This document shows, one piece after another, positions 44,142-52,598 of a DNA stretch of 64,000 nucleotides. The stretch lies in NCBI RefSeq assembly GCF_030287445.1, contig NZ_JASVWB010000004.1:1178001-1242000 (forward strand). The letters are read 5' to 3'. Each line of letters begins with the position of its first letter. Positions within the stretch are counted from its first letter, which is position 1. The stretch is from Streptomyces sp. ALI-76-A. GTDB taxonomy: Bacteria > Actinomycetota > Actinomycetes > Streptomycetales > Streptomycetaceae. A program made the translations under genes and the position numbers. A model generated the notes under the pieces. That model worked only from the letters and a program-made list of their open reading frames with translations, was not told where the DNA came from and ran no database searches.

Positions 44142-45035
44142 TCAGCGGGCTGCGGACCGTTCCGTGTCCAGGGCGGCTTCCTCGGTAGCGGCCCAGGTGG
44201 CGAGGAGTCGCAGTCCCTCTTCGGAGGGTGATCCGGGTTCGGCGGTGTAGATGGTGAGGGTGAAGCCGGGGTCGGCGGCCATTTCAAGGCCCTCGAAGGC
44301 GAGGGTGAGGTCCCCGACGGCGCGGTGGTGGAAGTACTTGGTGCCGGTGCCGTGGTGGCGGACGTTGTGCGTACCCCACCGGGTGCGGAACTCGTCACTA
44401 CGGGTGCACAGTTCGCCGACCAAGTCGTGCAGGTACTTGTCACGGGGATTGCGGCCGGCTTCGGTGCGCAGGATGGCGACGGAGACGTCGGCGAAGGCAT
44501 CCCAGTCCGGGTAAAAGCGGCGGGAGGAGGGGTCGAGGAAGGTGAAGCGGGCCAGGTTCTGCTGATTGCCGGGCGTGGCGTAGAGGTCGGTGTAGAAGGC
44601 GCGGAAGAGCTGGTTGGCGGCGAGGATGTCCATCCGACCGTTGCGGACGAACGCGGGCCCGGCGGTGACGGCGTCGAGTGTCCATTGCAGGCTGCGGTGC
44701 GGCTTCCACTGGTCCTTGGTACGTCGGCGGCGAGGCCGGGTGAGGGCGTCGGAGCCGTTGGCAGCTTGGGACAGGTTCACCAGGTGGGCGCGCTCGGCGT
44801 CATCGAGTCGCAGGGCGCGGGCCAAGGCTTCGAGGACAGCCGGGGAGACTCCGGCGAGGTTGCCGCGCTCCAGCTTCGCGTAGTACTCAACGCTCATGTC
44901 GGCCAGCGCCGCGACCTCACTGCGGCGTAGTCCTGGCACCCTGCGCCGGTTGCCGGACAGCAGTCCGGCCTGGTCGGGGGTGATCTTCGCGCGCCGCGAG
45001 GTGAGGAACTCGCGGACCTCCTCACGGTTGTCCAT
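44142..45035 (-). CDS. XRE/MmyB-type transcriptional regulator
   Basis: A 297-aa protein. N-terminal helix-turn-helix VPGLRRSEVAALADMSVEYY, KLERGNLAGVSPAVLEALAR and C-terminal MmyB-like PAS-type ligand domain (MDILAANQLFRAFYTDLYAT, RFYPDWDAFADVSVAILRTE, LTLAFEGLEMAADPGFTLTI). These regulators typically control an adjacent short-chain dehydrogenase, here broken. Ligand unknown. Confidence 0.9.
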   Translation of the reverse strand: MDNREEVREFLTSRRAKITPDQAGLLSGNRRRVPGLRRSEVAALADMSVEYYAKLERGNLAGVSPAVLEALARALRLDDAERAHLVNLSQAANGSDALTRPRRRRTKDQWKPHRSLQWTLDAVTAGPAFVRNGRMDILAANQLFRAFYTDLYATPGNQQNLARFTFLDPSSRRFYPDWDAFADVSVAILRTEAGRNPRDKYLHDLVGELCTRSDEFRTRWGTHNVRHHGTGTKYFHHRAVGDLTLAFEGLEMAADPGFTLTIYTAEPGSPSEEGLRLLATWAATEEAALDTERSAAR

Positions 45036-45094
45036 GGCTTCGACGGTACGTCCCTCACACGGCCATAGGAATGTTCTGCCGGTACACCCTTCAT

Positions 45095-45606
45095 CAGGGA
45101 CTCGCTTCGCGTGTGCCGCGTGGCTGCTGTTCCTTCCCGCGCTGAGCCTGCTGTTCTTCGCTTCGCCGAGCCTGGGCGCCTACACCGCCGCCCGCCAGGC
45201 ACCCCCCAAACCATCGCCCAGCAGGACGAGTTCGATCCGTTGCCTTCTCTCTCGCCGCTGCCGATGACCCTGAGCGACTTCACCCGCCGCATCCAGCAGG
45301 ACCGCGGCCAGGCCATCAAGGAACGCAAGGTCCAGATGACCGGCTTCGTCACCCCCGGCGAGCAGGGCGAGGGCTGGTACCTGACCCGCCTCATGATCAA
45401 CTGCTGTGCGGCGGACGTGCAGTCCGTCAAGGTACGGATCCGCAAGGCCAAGAACCTGCCCGCCGACACCTGGGTGACCGTGGTGGGGACTGGCACGCGG
45501 GCGGAACGCTCGGGACGAGCTCCGCCCCGGTCGCGCTCGACGCCCGCGCGGTGAGGAAGGCCGACAAGCCCGCCAACGCGTACATGGACGCCCTTCCCCT
45601 GCCACT
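45095..45606 (+). pseudogene. TIGR03943/YcgQ-type membrane protein, C-terminal remnant
   Basis: Three frames together give LLFLPALSLLFFASPSLGAY, then QQDEFDPLPSLSPLPMTLSD, FTRRIQQDRGQAIKERKVQM, TGFVTPGEQGEGWYLTRLMI, NCCAADVQSVKVR, and after another indel GGTLGTSSAPVALDARAVRK and YMDALPLP. This is the C-terminal half of the YcgQ-like protein usually paired with a YcgR-type permease. N-terminus, start and partner are missing, and an IS3 end-copy follows directly. Confidence 0.65.
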
Positions 45607-45628
45607 CCCGCGCAGCGGGGGAACCTCA
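45602..45628 (+). repeat. Solo copy of the IS3 right end
   Basis: CCACTCCCGCGCAGCGGGGG... ending CCTCA is identical to the right terminus of the following IS3-family element (46936-46962), and like it is followed by TCCC. It is probably the remnant of an earlier copy of the same IS. Confidence 0.65.
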
Positions 45629-45706
45629 TCCCATCCCTGAGGTTTCCCCGAGATGCGGGGAAAGATGACAGCAGGTCAGATGGGTCGTATGAGAGGAGCC
45701 CAGACG

Positions 45707-46015
45707 ATGCCTGCCCCGAGGAAGTACCTGTTGGAGTTGCGTGAGCGTGCGGTGCGGATGTACCGGACTGCCGAGCCGGAGCCCGTGATCCGCCGGATGG
45801 CCGAGGAACTCGGCGTGCATCACGAAGCCCTGCGGAACTGGATCCGGCAGGCCGAGGCCGACGCCGGCGAGCGGGACGACCTGCTCACGACCGAAGAGAA
45901 GAACGAGCTCGCCCAGCTGCGGCGCGAGGTGCGGGACCTGCGCCGGGCGAACGAGGTCCTGCGGACGGCCTCGGCTTTTTTCGCCGCGCAGCTCGACCCG
46001 ACCCGGCCCAGGTGA
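45707..46015 (+). CDS. IS3-family orfA
   Basis: A 102-aa protein from ATG 45707 (MPAPRKYLLELRERAVRMYR); a longer in-frame start at 45653 overlaps the IS leader and is less likely. Helix-turn-helix VIRRMAEELGVHHEALRNWI and leucine-rich coiled coil LAQLRREVRDLRRANEVLRT. It overlaps orfB by 4 bases. Confidence 0.88.
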   Translation: MPAPRKYLLELRERAVRMYRTAEPEPVIRRMAEELGVHHEALRNWIRQAEADAGERDDLLTTEEKNELAQLRREVRDLRRANEVLRTASAFFAAQLDPTRPR

Positions 46016-46931
46016 GAGCGCTCCTCGACGAGCACCCGCACCTGGGGGTCGAGCCCGTCCTGCGGGAACTGCACATCCCCTCCTCCACCTACTACCGCTG
46101 GCGTCAGGCCGAGAAGGACCCCTGCGAACGGATCCTCAAGGACACCGAGCTGACCGGGCAGATCCGGAAGATCCACCAGGACTCCGGCGGGATCTACGGA
46201 TCGCCCAGGATTCATGCCGTCCTGAAGCGTGAGGGTGTCCATGTCGGCCGCAAGCGGGTCGAGCGGCTCATGCGTCAGGCCGGTCTGGCCGGGATCAGCC
46301 CCGTAGGAGCCAGAGCTTCACCCGCCGCGACCCGGACGCCGACCCTGCCCCTGACCTGGTGCAACGCGACTTCACGGCATCCGCGCCGAACCGGCTGTGG
46401 GTCACCGACCTGACCATGATCCCCACTCTGCAGGGGCCACTGTGGCTGTCGGCGATCCGCGATGCCTTCTCCCGCAGAGTCGTGGCCTGGGAGACCTCCG
46501 CCCGCGCGGACGCCGACCTGGTCCTCACCTCCCTCGAGTACGCGCTGGCCAGCCGCGAGGTCACCCCCGGCGAACTCGTCCACCATGCCGATCACGGAGC
46601 CCAATACACATCCATCAAGCTCACAACCCGCCTGGTCGGAGCAGGCGTTCAAGCGTCCATGGGCTCGGTCGGCGACTCCTTCGACAATGCCCTGGCGGAG
46701 AACCTGTGGATGCTGATCAAGACCGAGTGCATCCGCGGCCGCGTCTTCGCGACCAGGGCCGAGGCGAATCTCGTGCTCTTCGAGTACATCGACGGCTTCT
46801 ATAACCCCCGCCGCATCCAAAAGCGCCTCGGCTACCTCAGCCCCATCGAGTTCGAAGAGAAGCACTACGCCGACCAGGCAGCGGCCGAACCAGTGAACCT
46901 GAAACCACGTCAACCCGCCCTGACCTGCTAG
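46012..46931 (+). pseudogene. IS3-family orfB transposase, frameshifted
   Basis: The first frame gives VRALLDEHPHLGVEPVLREL, STYYRWRQAEKDP, GGIYGSPRIHAVLKREGVHV. A one-base deletion near 46300 moves coding to the frame with QRDFTASAPNRLWVTDLTMI, HHADHGAQYTSIKLTTRLVG and GDSFDNALAENLWMLIKTEC, which includes the DDE residues. The protein would be truncated before the catalytic core unless the indel is a sequencing artefact. Confidence 0.82.
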
Positions 46932-47074
46932 TCAGCCACTCCCGCGCAGCGGGGGAACCTCATCCCCTTCATCCCCGCCTCTACTGCGGCCATATCGCGC
47001 GGCATACGACCCCCTTCGTCCAGGGAACACTAGGCCACGTCCCTGATCAGCTCATACGACCCATCGGCCACGGC

Positions 47075-48091
47075 CTAGCGCCAGGGATCGAGGGCGTGCT
47101 TACCGCGGGTCTGGCCTGCTTCGAGTTGCTGCAGCACTGCTGGTCCCTCGGCCAAGGGGTGGACCTGGGGGGTGCCGGGCGGGTAGACGCCGTGGGCAAT
47201 GAGTGCCTCGATCTCGACGAGCAGTGACTCGTAGAGGGACGGGGCTGCGGTGGCCAGCGCACCGATGTGCAGGCCCTTGACCTGGACCTGCTGGGTAAAG
47301 ACCAGGTCGTGCGTGTTGAGTGTGGCGTCGCCAGAGGCGGCGCCGAACACGACGACGCGTCCGGTGAAGGGTTTGGTGACCGACAGGCTGACCTCGAACG
47401 TGGCTTGTCCCACCGATTCCAGGACCAGGTCGACTCCGCCGGTCAGGCGGGTGATCTCGATGGCCAGATCGGGACGTCGGCTGTCCAGGACCTCGTCGGC
47501 GCCGAGCGCTTTGACAGTGTCGTGCTTGGCCGGTGACGCCGCGGCGATCACGCGCGCACCGTAGTGGCGGGCGAGACGGACGGCGGCCTGCCCCACGCCT
47601 CCGGCCGCAGCATGAACGAGCACCACGTCACCCGTTGCGATCTGGCCCAACGGCTTCAGTGCCGCCAGTGCGGTTGCCCAGTTCAACACCAAGCCGAGAG
47701 CTTCGGCGTCGCTCCAGCCGGACGGCACAGGAAGTACACCCGCGGATGGCATCGTCATGTACTGCGCGAAGGCGCCCGGGCCGACCCCGACGACGTGTGT
47801 ACCGACCGACAGCGGGCGATCGACCTCCGCGCCAACGCCCACAATCTCGCCGGCGGCTTCGAAGCCCGCCACATAGGGCGCCTGCGGGCCTCCCCCGTAT
47901 GTTCCATGGGTCTGCATGACGTCCGCGAAATTGACCCCGGCGGCGCCGACGCGGATCAGGTACTCGCCAGGCCCCGGGGCGGGGCGGCGATGAGCGGTCG
48001 CGAGGGTCAGATCCTTCGGTCCCCGGTGCGACCGCTGGACCAGTGCTCGTACCGTCTGCTCAGCGGCGTGCTGCTGTTCGTTGATCTCCAT
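47075..48091 (-). CDS. Zinc-independent quinone oxidoreductase-type dehydrogenase (MDR superfamily)
   Basis: A 338-aa protein from ATG 48091. GTG 48115 lies upstream of the predicted promoter and is rejected. Blocks: PGEYLIRVGAAGVNFADVMQ, YVAGFEAAGEIVGVGAEV, the NADPH loop VVLVHAAAGGVGQAAVRLAR, and GADEVLDSRRPDLAIEITRL. There are no structural-zinc cysteines, so it belongs to the NADPH:quinone reductase branch. It is preceded by a MerR-type regulator gene in the same orientation and probably responds to the same inducer. Confidence 0.9.
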   Translation of the reverse strand: MEINEQQHAAEQTVRALVQRSHRGPKDLTLATAHRRPAPGPGEYLIRVGAAGVNFADVMQTHGTYGGGPQAPYVAGFEAAGEIVGVGAEVDRPLSVGTHVVGVGPGAFAQYMTMPSAGVLPVPSGWSDAEALGLVLNWATALAALKPLGQIATGDVVLVHAAAGGVGQAAVRLARHYGARVIAAASPAKHDTVKALGADEVLDSRRPDLAIEITRLTGGVDLVLESVGQATFEVSLSVTKPFTGRVVVFGAASGDATLNTHDLVFTQQVQVKGLHIGALATAAPSLYESLLVEIEALIAHGVYPPGTPQVHPLAEGPAVLQQLEAGQTRGKHALDPWR

Positions 48092-48100
48092 GCGCCGAAC

Positions 48101-48130
48101 GTAGGAGTCTGACACTTACGTCAAGGTCAA
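48101..48130 (-). promoter_or_regulatory. MerR-type promoter/operator of the quinone oxidoreductase
   Basis: On the minus strand TTGACC (48130-48125), an 18-base spacer, and TCCTAC (48106-48101). The spacer contains the partly palindromic TTGACGTAAGTGTCAGA. A long spacer with internal dyad is characteristic of MerR activation. Predicted initiation lies within a few bases of ATG 48091, implying an almost leaderless message. Confidence 0.6.
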
Positions 48131-48137
48131 GCGACTG

Positions 48138-48503
48138 TCAGAGATCAGTGCGGCGGGCCTCTCGCAGGTAGGCGTCGAGTGCCGCCTGCTGATCGCTGAG
48201 AACGGCGATGCGTGCAGCGAGCCGATCGCGATAGCTCTGCACCTCGTGCAGGAACTCCGCGCACACCGCATCCGTGCCGGCATCGGGTCCGTCAGTAAGG
48301 CTGGGCAGAACGTCCCTGATTAACCGCACGGGCAGCCCGGACTCCAGCAGCGAGCGGATGACGACCACCCGGTCGATAGTGGACTGACAGTAGTCGCGGA
48401 ACCCATTGCTGAAACGCCCGGGGACGATCAAGCCCTCATCCTCGTAATGCCGCAACGAACGCGCACTCACGCCACTGATCCTGGATGCATCGCTGATCTT
48501 CAT
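48138..48503 (-). CDS. MerR-family transcriptional regulator
   Basis: A 121-aa protein from ATG 48503 (MKISDASRISGVSARSLRHY, EDEGLIVPGRFSNGFRDYCQ), the standard MerR winged helix. A dimerisation coiled coil (FLHEVQSYRDRLAARIAVLS) and a short tail without metal-binding cysteines follow. It probably activates the oxidoreductase gene just downstream in response to a small electrophile or drug. A longer start at 48548 is possible. Confidence 0.88.
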   Translation of the reverse strand: MKISDASRISGVSARSLRHYEDEGLIVPGRFSNGFRDYCQSTIDRVVVIRSLLESGLPVRLIRDVLPSLTDGPDAGTDAVCAEFLHEVQSYRDRLAARIAVLSDQQAALDAYLREARRTDL

Positions 48504-48601
48504 ACCTGGAGGCAACGTCCACGTGCTCCGCGATCTTCCAGCACTCATCGGCAGCCGGAGGCAAGCCCCGCTCAGGAGCCAACAACTTCCTGTCCCGAAA
48601 C

Positions 48602-48728
48602 TGAGCTGTACCCCGTTTCGTGGAGTCCCTGATGTCAGGGTTACGATCCTGGCGAAGGAGATCCACCAGCATCATGGCAGCACCCCGTAAGTACCCGGAC
48701 GAGCTCCGCGAGCGCGCGATCCGTCGAC
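48602..48728 (+). mobile_element. IS3-family left-end fragment
   Basis: TGAGCTGTACCCCGTTTCGT resembles an IS3 end. It is followed by the start of orfA (ATG 48674, MAAPRKYPDELRERAIR), which is fused directly to a molybdopterin-subunit gene at about 48728. The rest of the IS is gone. Confidence 0.65.
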
Positions 48729-49387
48729 GCCTGCAACCAGGTGCGGCAGCAGGCGATCAAGCTGGCCGTCGAGGACCGCGAGTCAACGCTGTACGGGGGG
48801 GCGCCGGCGATGTGGTGGTGCGTGGCGGCCGGCTGCATGTGCAGGGCAATCCGGCGCGCGGTGAGAGCTATCGCAGCCTGGTGACCCGCCACGACCGTAC
48901 CCATCTGGAGGCGCGCGGTGAGTATGCCGGGGCGCCCAGTCCCGCGCGGCGCTCCTACTTCGCCTACAACGCGACCTTCGCGGAGGTCGCCGTGGACGCG
49001 GCCCTGGGTCTGGTGCGGGTGCGGCGGATGCTCGGGGTGTACGACGCGGGCCGGATCATCAGCCCGAAGCTGGCCGAGAGCCAGGCGTTCGGCGGCATCG
49101 TGGGCGGCATCGGCACCGCCCTGCTGGAACACACCGTCACCGACCACCGCGACGGCCGGATCGTCAACGCCAACCTGGCCGACTACCTCGTGCCCGTCAC
49201 CGCCGACGTCCCCGAGGTCAGGGCGATCTATCTAGACGGCGAGGACAACGACGGCAACCTGCTGGGCGTGAAGGGGCTCGGCGAGGTCGTGCAGGTGGGT
49301 GTGGCGGCCGCGATCGGCAACGCGCTCTTCAACGCCGCCGGGCGGCGTGTGCGTGAATTGCCCATCGCGGCCGAGGCGTTGCTCTGA
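48729..49387 (+). pseudogene. Xanthine dehydrogenase-type molybdopterin subunit, C-terminal fragment
   Basis: Starts mid-gene at ACNQVRQQAIKLAVEDREST. It changes frame in a 7-G run near 48797 and continues GDVVVRGGRLHVQGNPARGE, YFAYNATFAEVAVDAALGLV, VRRMLGVYDAGRIISPKLAE, GGIVGGIGTALLEHTVTDHR, LLGVKGLGEVVQVGVAAAIG. This is the last quarter of a YagR/XdhB-type large subunit. The N-terminal three quarters and the Fe-S and FAD subunits are absent. The next gene encodes the matching XdhC factor. Confidence 0.78.
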
Positions 49388-49536
49388 GCCCACACGTCGG
49401 CAGGTCCATTGACCGGTCCGGCGGCAGGTCCCCCGTCCGAATGCCGGACCTTCCCCAGGGCCGCCGCCCAAGCACTCCCCGACGGCGCGGCGGCGGCCCG
49501 CCCCGCGCCCCCACGGCGAACCACGGAGACAGTCCC

Positions 49537-50880
49537 ATGCTGAACATCGCGGGCACACTGCACCGCTGGTGCCGCGAGGCACGCCCCTTCGCCCTGGCCA
49601 CCGTGGTCGACGTCACCGGCAGCACACCTCTGCCCGTCGGTACGTCGGTCGCGGTGGACGCGGACGGCAACGCGGTCGGCAGCGTCTCCGGCGGCTGTGT
49701 CGAGGGTGCGGTCTACGAGCTGTGCAGGCAGGTGCTGGGAGACGAGGGTGCTCCTCAGCGTGCCTGGTTCGGCTACTCCGACGACGACGCCTTCGCGGTC
49801 GGCCTGACCTGCGGCGGCGAACTCGACGTCCTGGTCCAGCGCGTCGACCCGGTGTCCGACCCCCATCTCGGCGTCGCCCTGCACGACATCGTTCAGGGCA
49901 GGTCCACCGCCATCGCGCAGGTGGTCGACGGCCCGCACCACCTGCTGGGCCGCACACTGTGCGTCCTTGCCGACGGCACCGCCTCCTACGGAACCCTGGA
50001 CGGAGGGCTGAGGGACCGCGCGGTGACCGCACAGGCGGGCGCCCTGCTCCGCTCGGGACGTACCGCCCGCGTCGAGCTGGGCGGGCACGGCGACACCTGC
50101 CCGGACCGGCTGTCCGTCCTCGTCCAGGTGGCGGCGTCCCGCCCCCGCATGCTGATCTTCGGCGCCGTCGACTTCGCCGCCGCGCTCAGCCGGGCCGGGG
50201 CCTTCCTGGGCTACCGGGTCACCGTGTGCGACGCACGTCCCGTCTTCGCCACCGCTGCTCGCTTCCCGGACGCGGACGAGGTGGTGGTCGACTGGCCCCA
50301 CCGGTACCTGGAGCACACGGCCGTGGACGGCCGTACCGCAGTGTGCGTCCTCACCCACGATGCCAAGTTCGACACCCCCCTGCTCCGGCTGGCTTTCGAC
50401 CTGCCGGTCGGTTACGTCGGTGCCATGGGATCTCGGCGCACGCACGAACAGCGTCTTGGCCTCCTGCGCGAACAGGGCCTGTCCGACGAACACATCGCCC
50501 GCTTGCGCTCCCCGATCGGCCTGGACCTCGGAGCTCACACACCGGAAGAGACGGCTGTCTCCATCGTGGCCGAGATCGTTGCCTCCGCAAGCCTCGGCAG
50601 CGGCCTGCTCCTCTCCCGGGGAACAGGCCCGATCCACCGTCCGGTGCCCACCCCGACCGGCGGCCGGCCCGGACACGAAGAGGCAGCCGTACGCGCCGGT
50701 GTGGGCCGCGGCACGGGATCCTCGATGAACAACGGCTCCCCCCAGTTCGGCGACCCGAGCCGTGCGGTCGCCGAACTGGGCCACGTACCGGCCACGGCGG
50801 CCGGAGCGCCCGTGAACCGGACGGACGGTGCCGCGGGCAACGTCCCCGAAACCCAGCGCCGCGCCCTCGCGGAGCCGTGA
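49537..50880 (+). CDS. XdhC-family molybdenum cofactor insertion/sulfuration factor
   Basis: A 447-aa protein. N-terminal XdhC domain FALATVVDVTGSTPLPVGTS, GSVSGGCVEGAVYELCRQVL, GLTCGGELDVLVQRVD. The C-terminal Rossmann domain has MLIFGAVDFAAALSRAGAFL (the usual GxGHVA motif is degenerate), CVLTHDAKFDTPLLRLAF, VGYVGAMGSRRTHEQRL and GLDLGAHTPEETAVSIVAEI. It prepares Mo cofactor for xanthine-dehydrogenase-type enzymes. The ~75-residue C-terminal tail is low complexity. Its local client is truncated, so it may now be orphaned. Confidence 0.88.
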   Translation: MLNIAGTLHRWCREARPFALATVVDVTGSTPLPVGTSVAVDADGNAVGSVSGGCVEGAVYELCRQVLGDEGAPQRAWFGYSDDDAFAVGLTCGGELDVLVQRVDPVSDPHLGVALHDIVQGRSTAIAQVVDGPHHLLGRTLCVLADGTASYGTLDGGLRDRAVTAQAGALLRSGRTARVELGGHGDTCPDRLSVLVQVAASRPRMLIFGAVDFAAALSRAGAFLGYRVTVCDARPVFATAARFPDADEVVVDWPHRYLEHTAVDGRTAVCVLTHDAKFDTPLLRLAFDLPVGYVGAMGSRRTHEQRLGLLREQGLSDEHIARLRSPIGLDLGAHTPEETAVSIVAEIVASASLGSGLLLSRGTGPIHRPVPTPTGGRPGHEEAAVRAGVGRGTGSSMNNGSPQFGDPSRAVAELGHVPATAAGAPVNRTDGAAGNVPETQRRALAEP

Positions 50881-50994
50881 CCGCCGTGATCCGCCTGACC
50901 TGCGGACCTTCCCTCCCGCAAGGGCGCAACCAGAAGGTCCGAGCTACCGGGACTCGCCCCGCCAGGGGGCCCCATCCTTGGGAGAATGGCTGAC

Positions 50995-51858
50995 ATGACC
51001 GACAGCGCAGCCCATGAGCTGGGCGAATTCCTGAAAACCCGGCGCGCCGAGCTGACTCCCCGGTCAGTCGGACTGCCCGACTCGGGAGCCCCGCGCCGAG
51101 TACCGGGTCTGCGCCGGGAGGAAGTGGCCCTGCTGGCCGCCATCAGTACGGACTACTACACACGGCTGGAACAGGGACGCATCGACGTGTCCGAGCCCGT
51201 GCTGACTGCCATCGCCCGGGTCCTGAAGCTCGACGACGACCAGCGGGAGTACGCCTTCGAGCTCGCGGGCAAGGCGACCGGCCGCCCGCGCCGGCCCGAG
51301 GTACAGGTCGTCAACCCGCAGCTGCAGCGACTGCTCGACGACCTCGCCTCCATCCCGGCCATGGTCCTCGGGCGCCAGACGGACGTCCTGGCGTGGAACG
51401 AGATGGGGGCCGCGCTGGTCGGGGACTTCGGAAAGATCCCGGAGAAGGAACGTAACTACGCGAAGATGATCTTCTCCGACCGTATGAGGGGGCTCTACGC
51501 CGACTGGGAGGCCGCGGCCCGTATGTCCGTCGCGCAACTGCGCATGGAGGCGGCCCGCGACCCCGACTCCCCAAAGCTCGTCGCGCTCGTCGAAGAGTTG
51601 TCGGCGCGAGACGCGGACTTCCGGCGGTGGTGGGCCGAGCACCACGTGGCAGCCCGGCGGGTCGGTGCCAAGACGCTGAACCATCCGGCCGTCGGCGAGC
51701 TCGTCCTCGAATGGGACACCCTCACCTGCAGCACCGACCCCGATCAGCAACTGACCATCTGGACCGCCGCGGCCGGCACACCCACGCACGACCGGCTGCG
51801 CCTCCTTGCGGCCTGGGTGGCTGACGGGAACTCGCTCGCCCCTGGCGCGGCGAGCTGA
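50995..51858 (+). CDS. XRE/MmyB-type transcriptional regulator
   Basis: A 287-aa protein. ATG 50995 is used because GGGAGA lies 10 bases upstream, whereas ATG 50986 directly abuts it. Helix-turn-helix VPGLRREEVALLAAISTDYY, TRLEQGRIDVSEPVLTAIAR and MmyB-like ligand domain TDVLAWNEMGAALVGDFGKI, GLYADWEAAARMSVAQLRME, HPAVGELVLEWDTLTC. Like the paralogue at 44142 it is adjacent to a broken short-chain dehydrogenase. Confidence 0.9.
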   Translation: MTDSAAHELGEFLKTRRAELTPRSVGLPDSGAPRRVPGLRREEVALLAAISTDYYTRLEQGRIDVSEPVLTAIARVLKLDDDQREYAFELAGKATGRPRRPEVQVVNPQLQRLLDDLASIPAMVLGRQTDVLAWNEMGAALVGDFGKIPEKERNYAKMIFSDRMRGLYADWEAAARMSVAQLRMEAARDPDSPKLVALVEELSARDADFRRWWAEHHVAARRVGAKTLNHPAVGELVLEWDTLTCSTDPDQQLTIWTAAAGTPTHDRLRLLAAWVADGNSLAPGAAS

Positions 51859-51955
51859 CGACGGTGTGGCGCGCGGGCGACGACCGGGACTCCGGCGTCG
51901 CCGCGGCGCCATGACATCACCGACGCGGCCGCCACACGGCTGCCATGAGCCGACG

Positions 51956-52130
51956 TCACTGAGCGACGTAGCCACCGTCGACGGGAAGGGCGACGCCGAC
52001 CACGAAGCTCGCTCGCGGGCTGCAGAGCCAGAGCACTGCCGCCGCGATCTCGTCCGCGTGGCCGAGCCGGCCGATCGGCTGGGCCGCCTCGGCCTGGTAA
52101 TGGTCGAGTTCACCCGCGCTTTCATGGCGG
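51956..52130 (-). pseudogene. Short-chain dehydrogenase C-terminal remnant
   Basis: The minus strand encodes ELDHYQAEAAQPIGRLGHAD, EIAAAVLWLCSPRASFVVGV, ALPVDGGYVAQ-stop, the classic last ~50 residues of an SDR. No upstream coding sequence continues in any frame. It converges with the MmyB-type regulator. Confidence 0.75.
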
Positions 52131-52598
52131 AGAGCGAGCCGGGCCGATGAGCGTGCTGCGAAAATACCTCACGCCTGGGCGGGCGAGCTGACGCCAGGGC
52201 CTGCTGTGCGGGGTCCGGGGATGGGGGCCAGTTGCGGTCTCCGACTGAGGGGTACTGACAGGGCTTCCCACCTGAGCAGGCGGCGGTCCGGGCCCGCCGT
52301 CCTGTTACGTGGGACGATCGGCTTCGTGAGCGGTGTGGCTTCGGCACGCGAGGAGACCGCATGGCGGGTTCTCGTCGTCGGTGATCGTTGCGTCCCTGCC
52401 GCGTCGATGCCCTGGCCAGGTGTGCGGTCCGCCGCTCCCGGCCGGTCCGCAGCCTCGACCGGCCGGGAAACAAGGCGGAACATCACGCGGCGTGGCCGTA
52501 CCGGAGTCCGGCCGTAACGCCACGGTCGTCGCACCTCGCCGCGACCGGCCGGTGGGATCACGGTGGTCAACTCTTGGGACATGGGGTGGGTGTGAGCG
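52131..52598. other. Intergenic, presumably promoter region of the FGGY kinase
   Basis: About 470 bp. No gene, operator palindrome or terminator was recognised with confidence. Confidence 0.4.

Larger units (their letters stand above)
45638..46962 (+). mobile_element. IS3-family insertion sequence
   Basis: Inverted ends TGAGGTTTCCCCGAGATGCG (45638) and the reverse complement TGAGGTTCCCCCGCTGCGCG at 46962. TCCC flanks both sides (45634-45637, 46963-46966). 1325 bp with orfA and orfB, orfB frameshifted. Confidence 0.8.

Noticed and set aside
45602..46966. Palindromic CCCGCGCAGCGGGG repeats considered as CRISPR repeats
   Set aside because: Only the IS3 termini and one solo end carry them; there are no regularly spaced copies or spacers and no cas genes.
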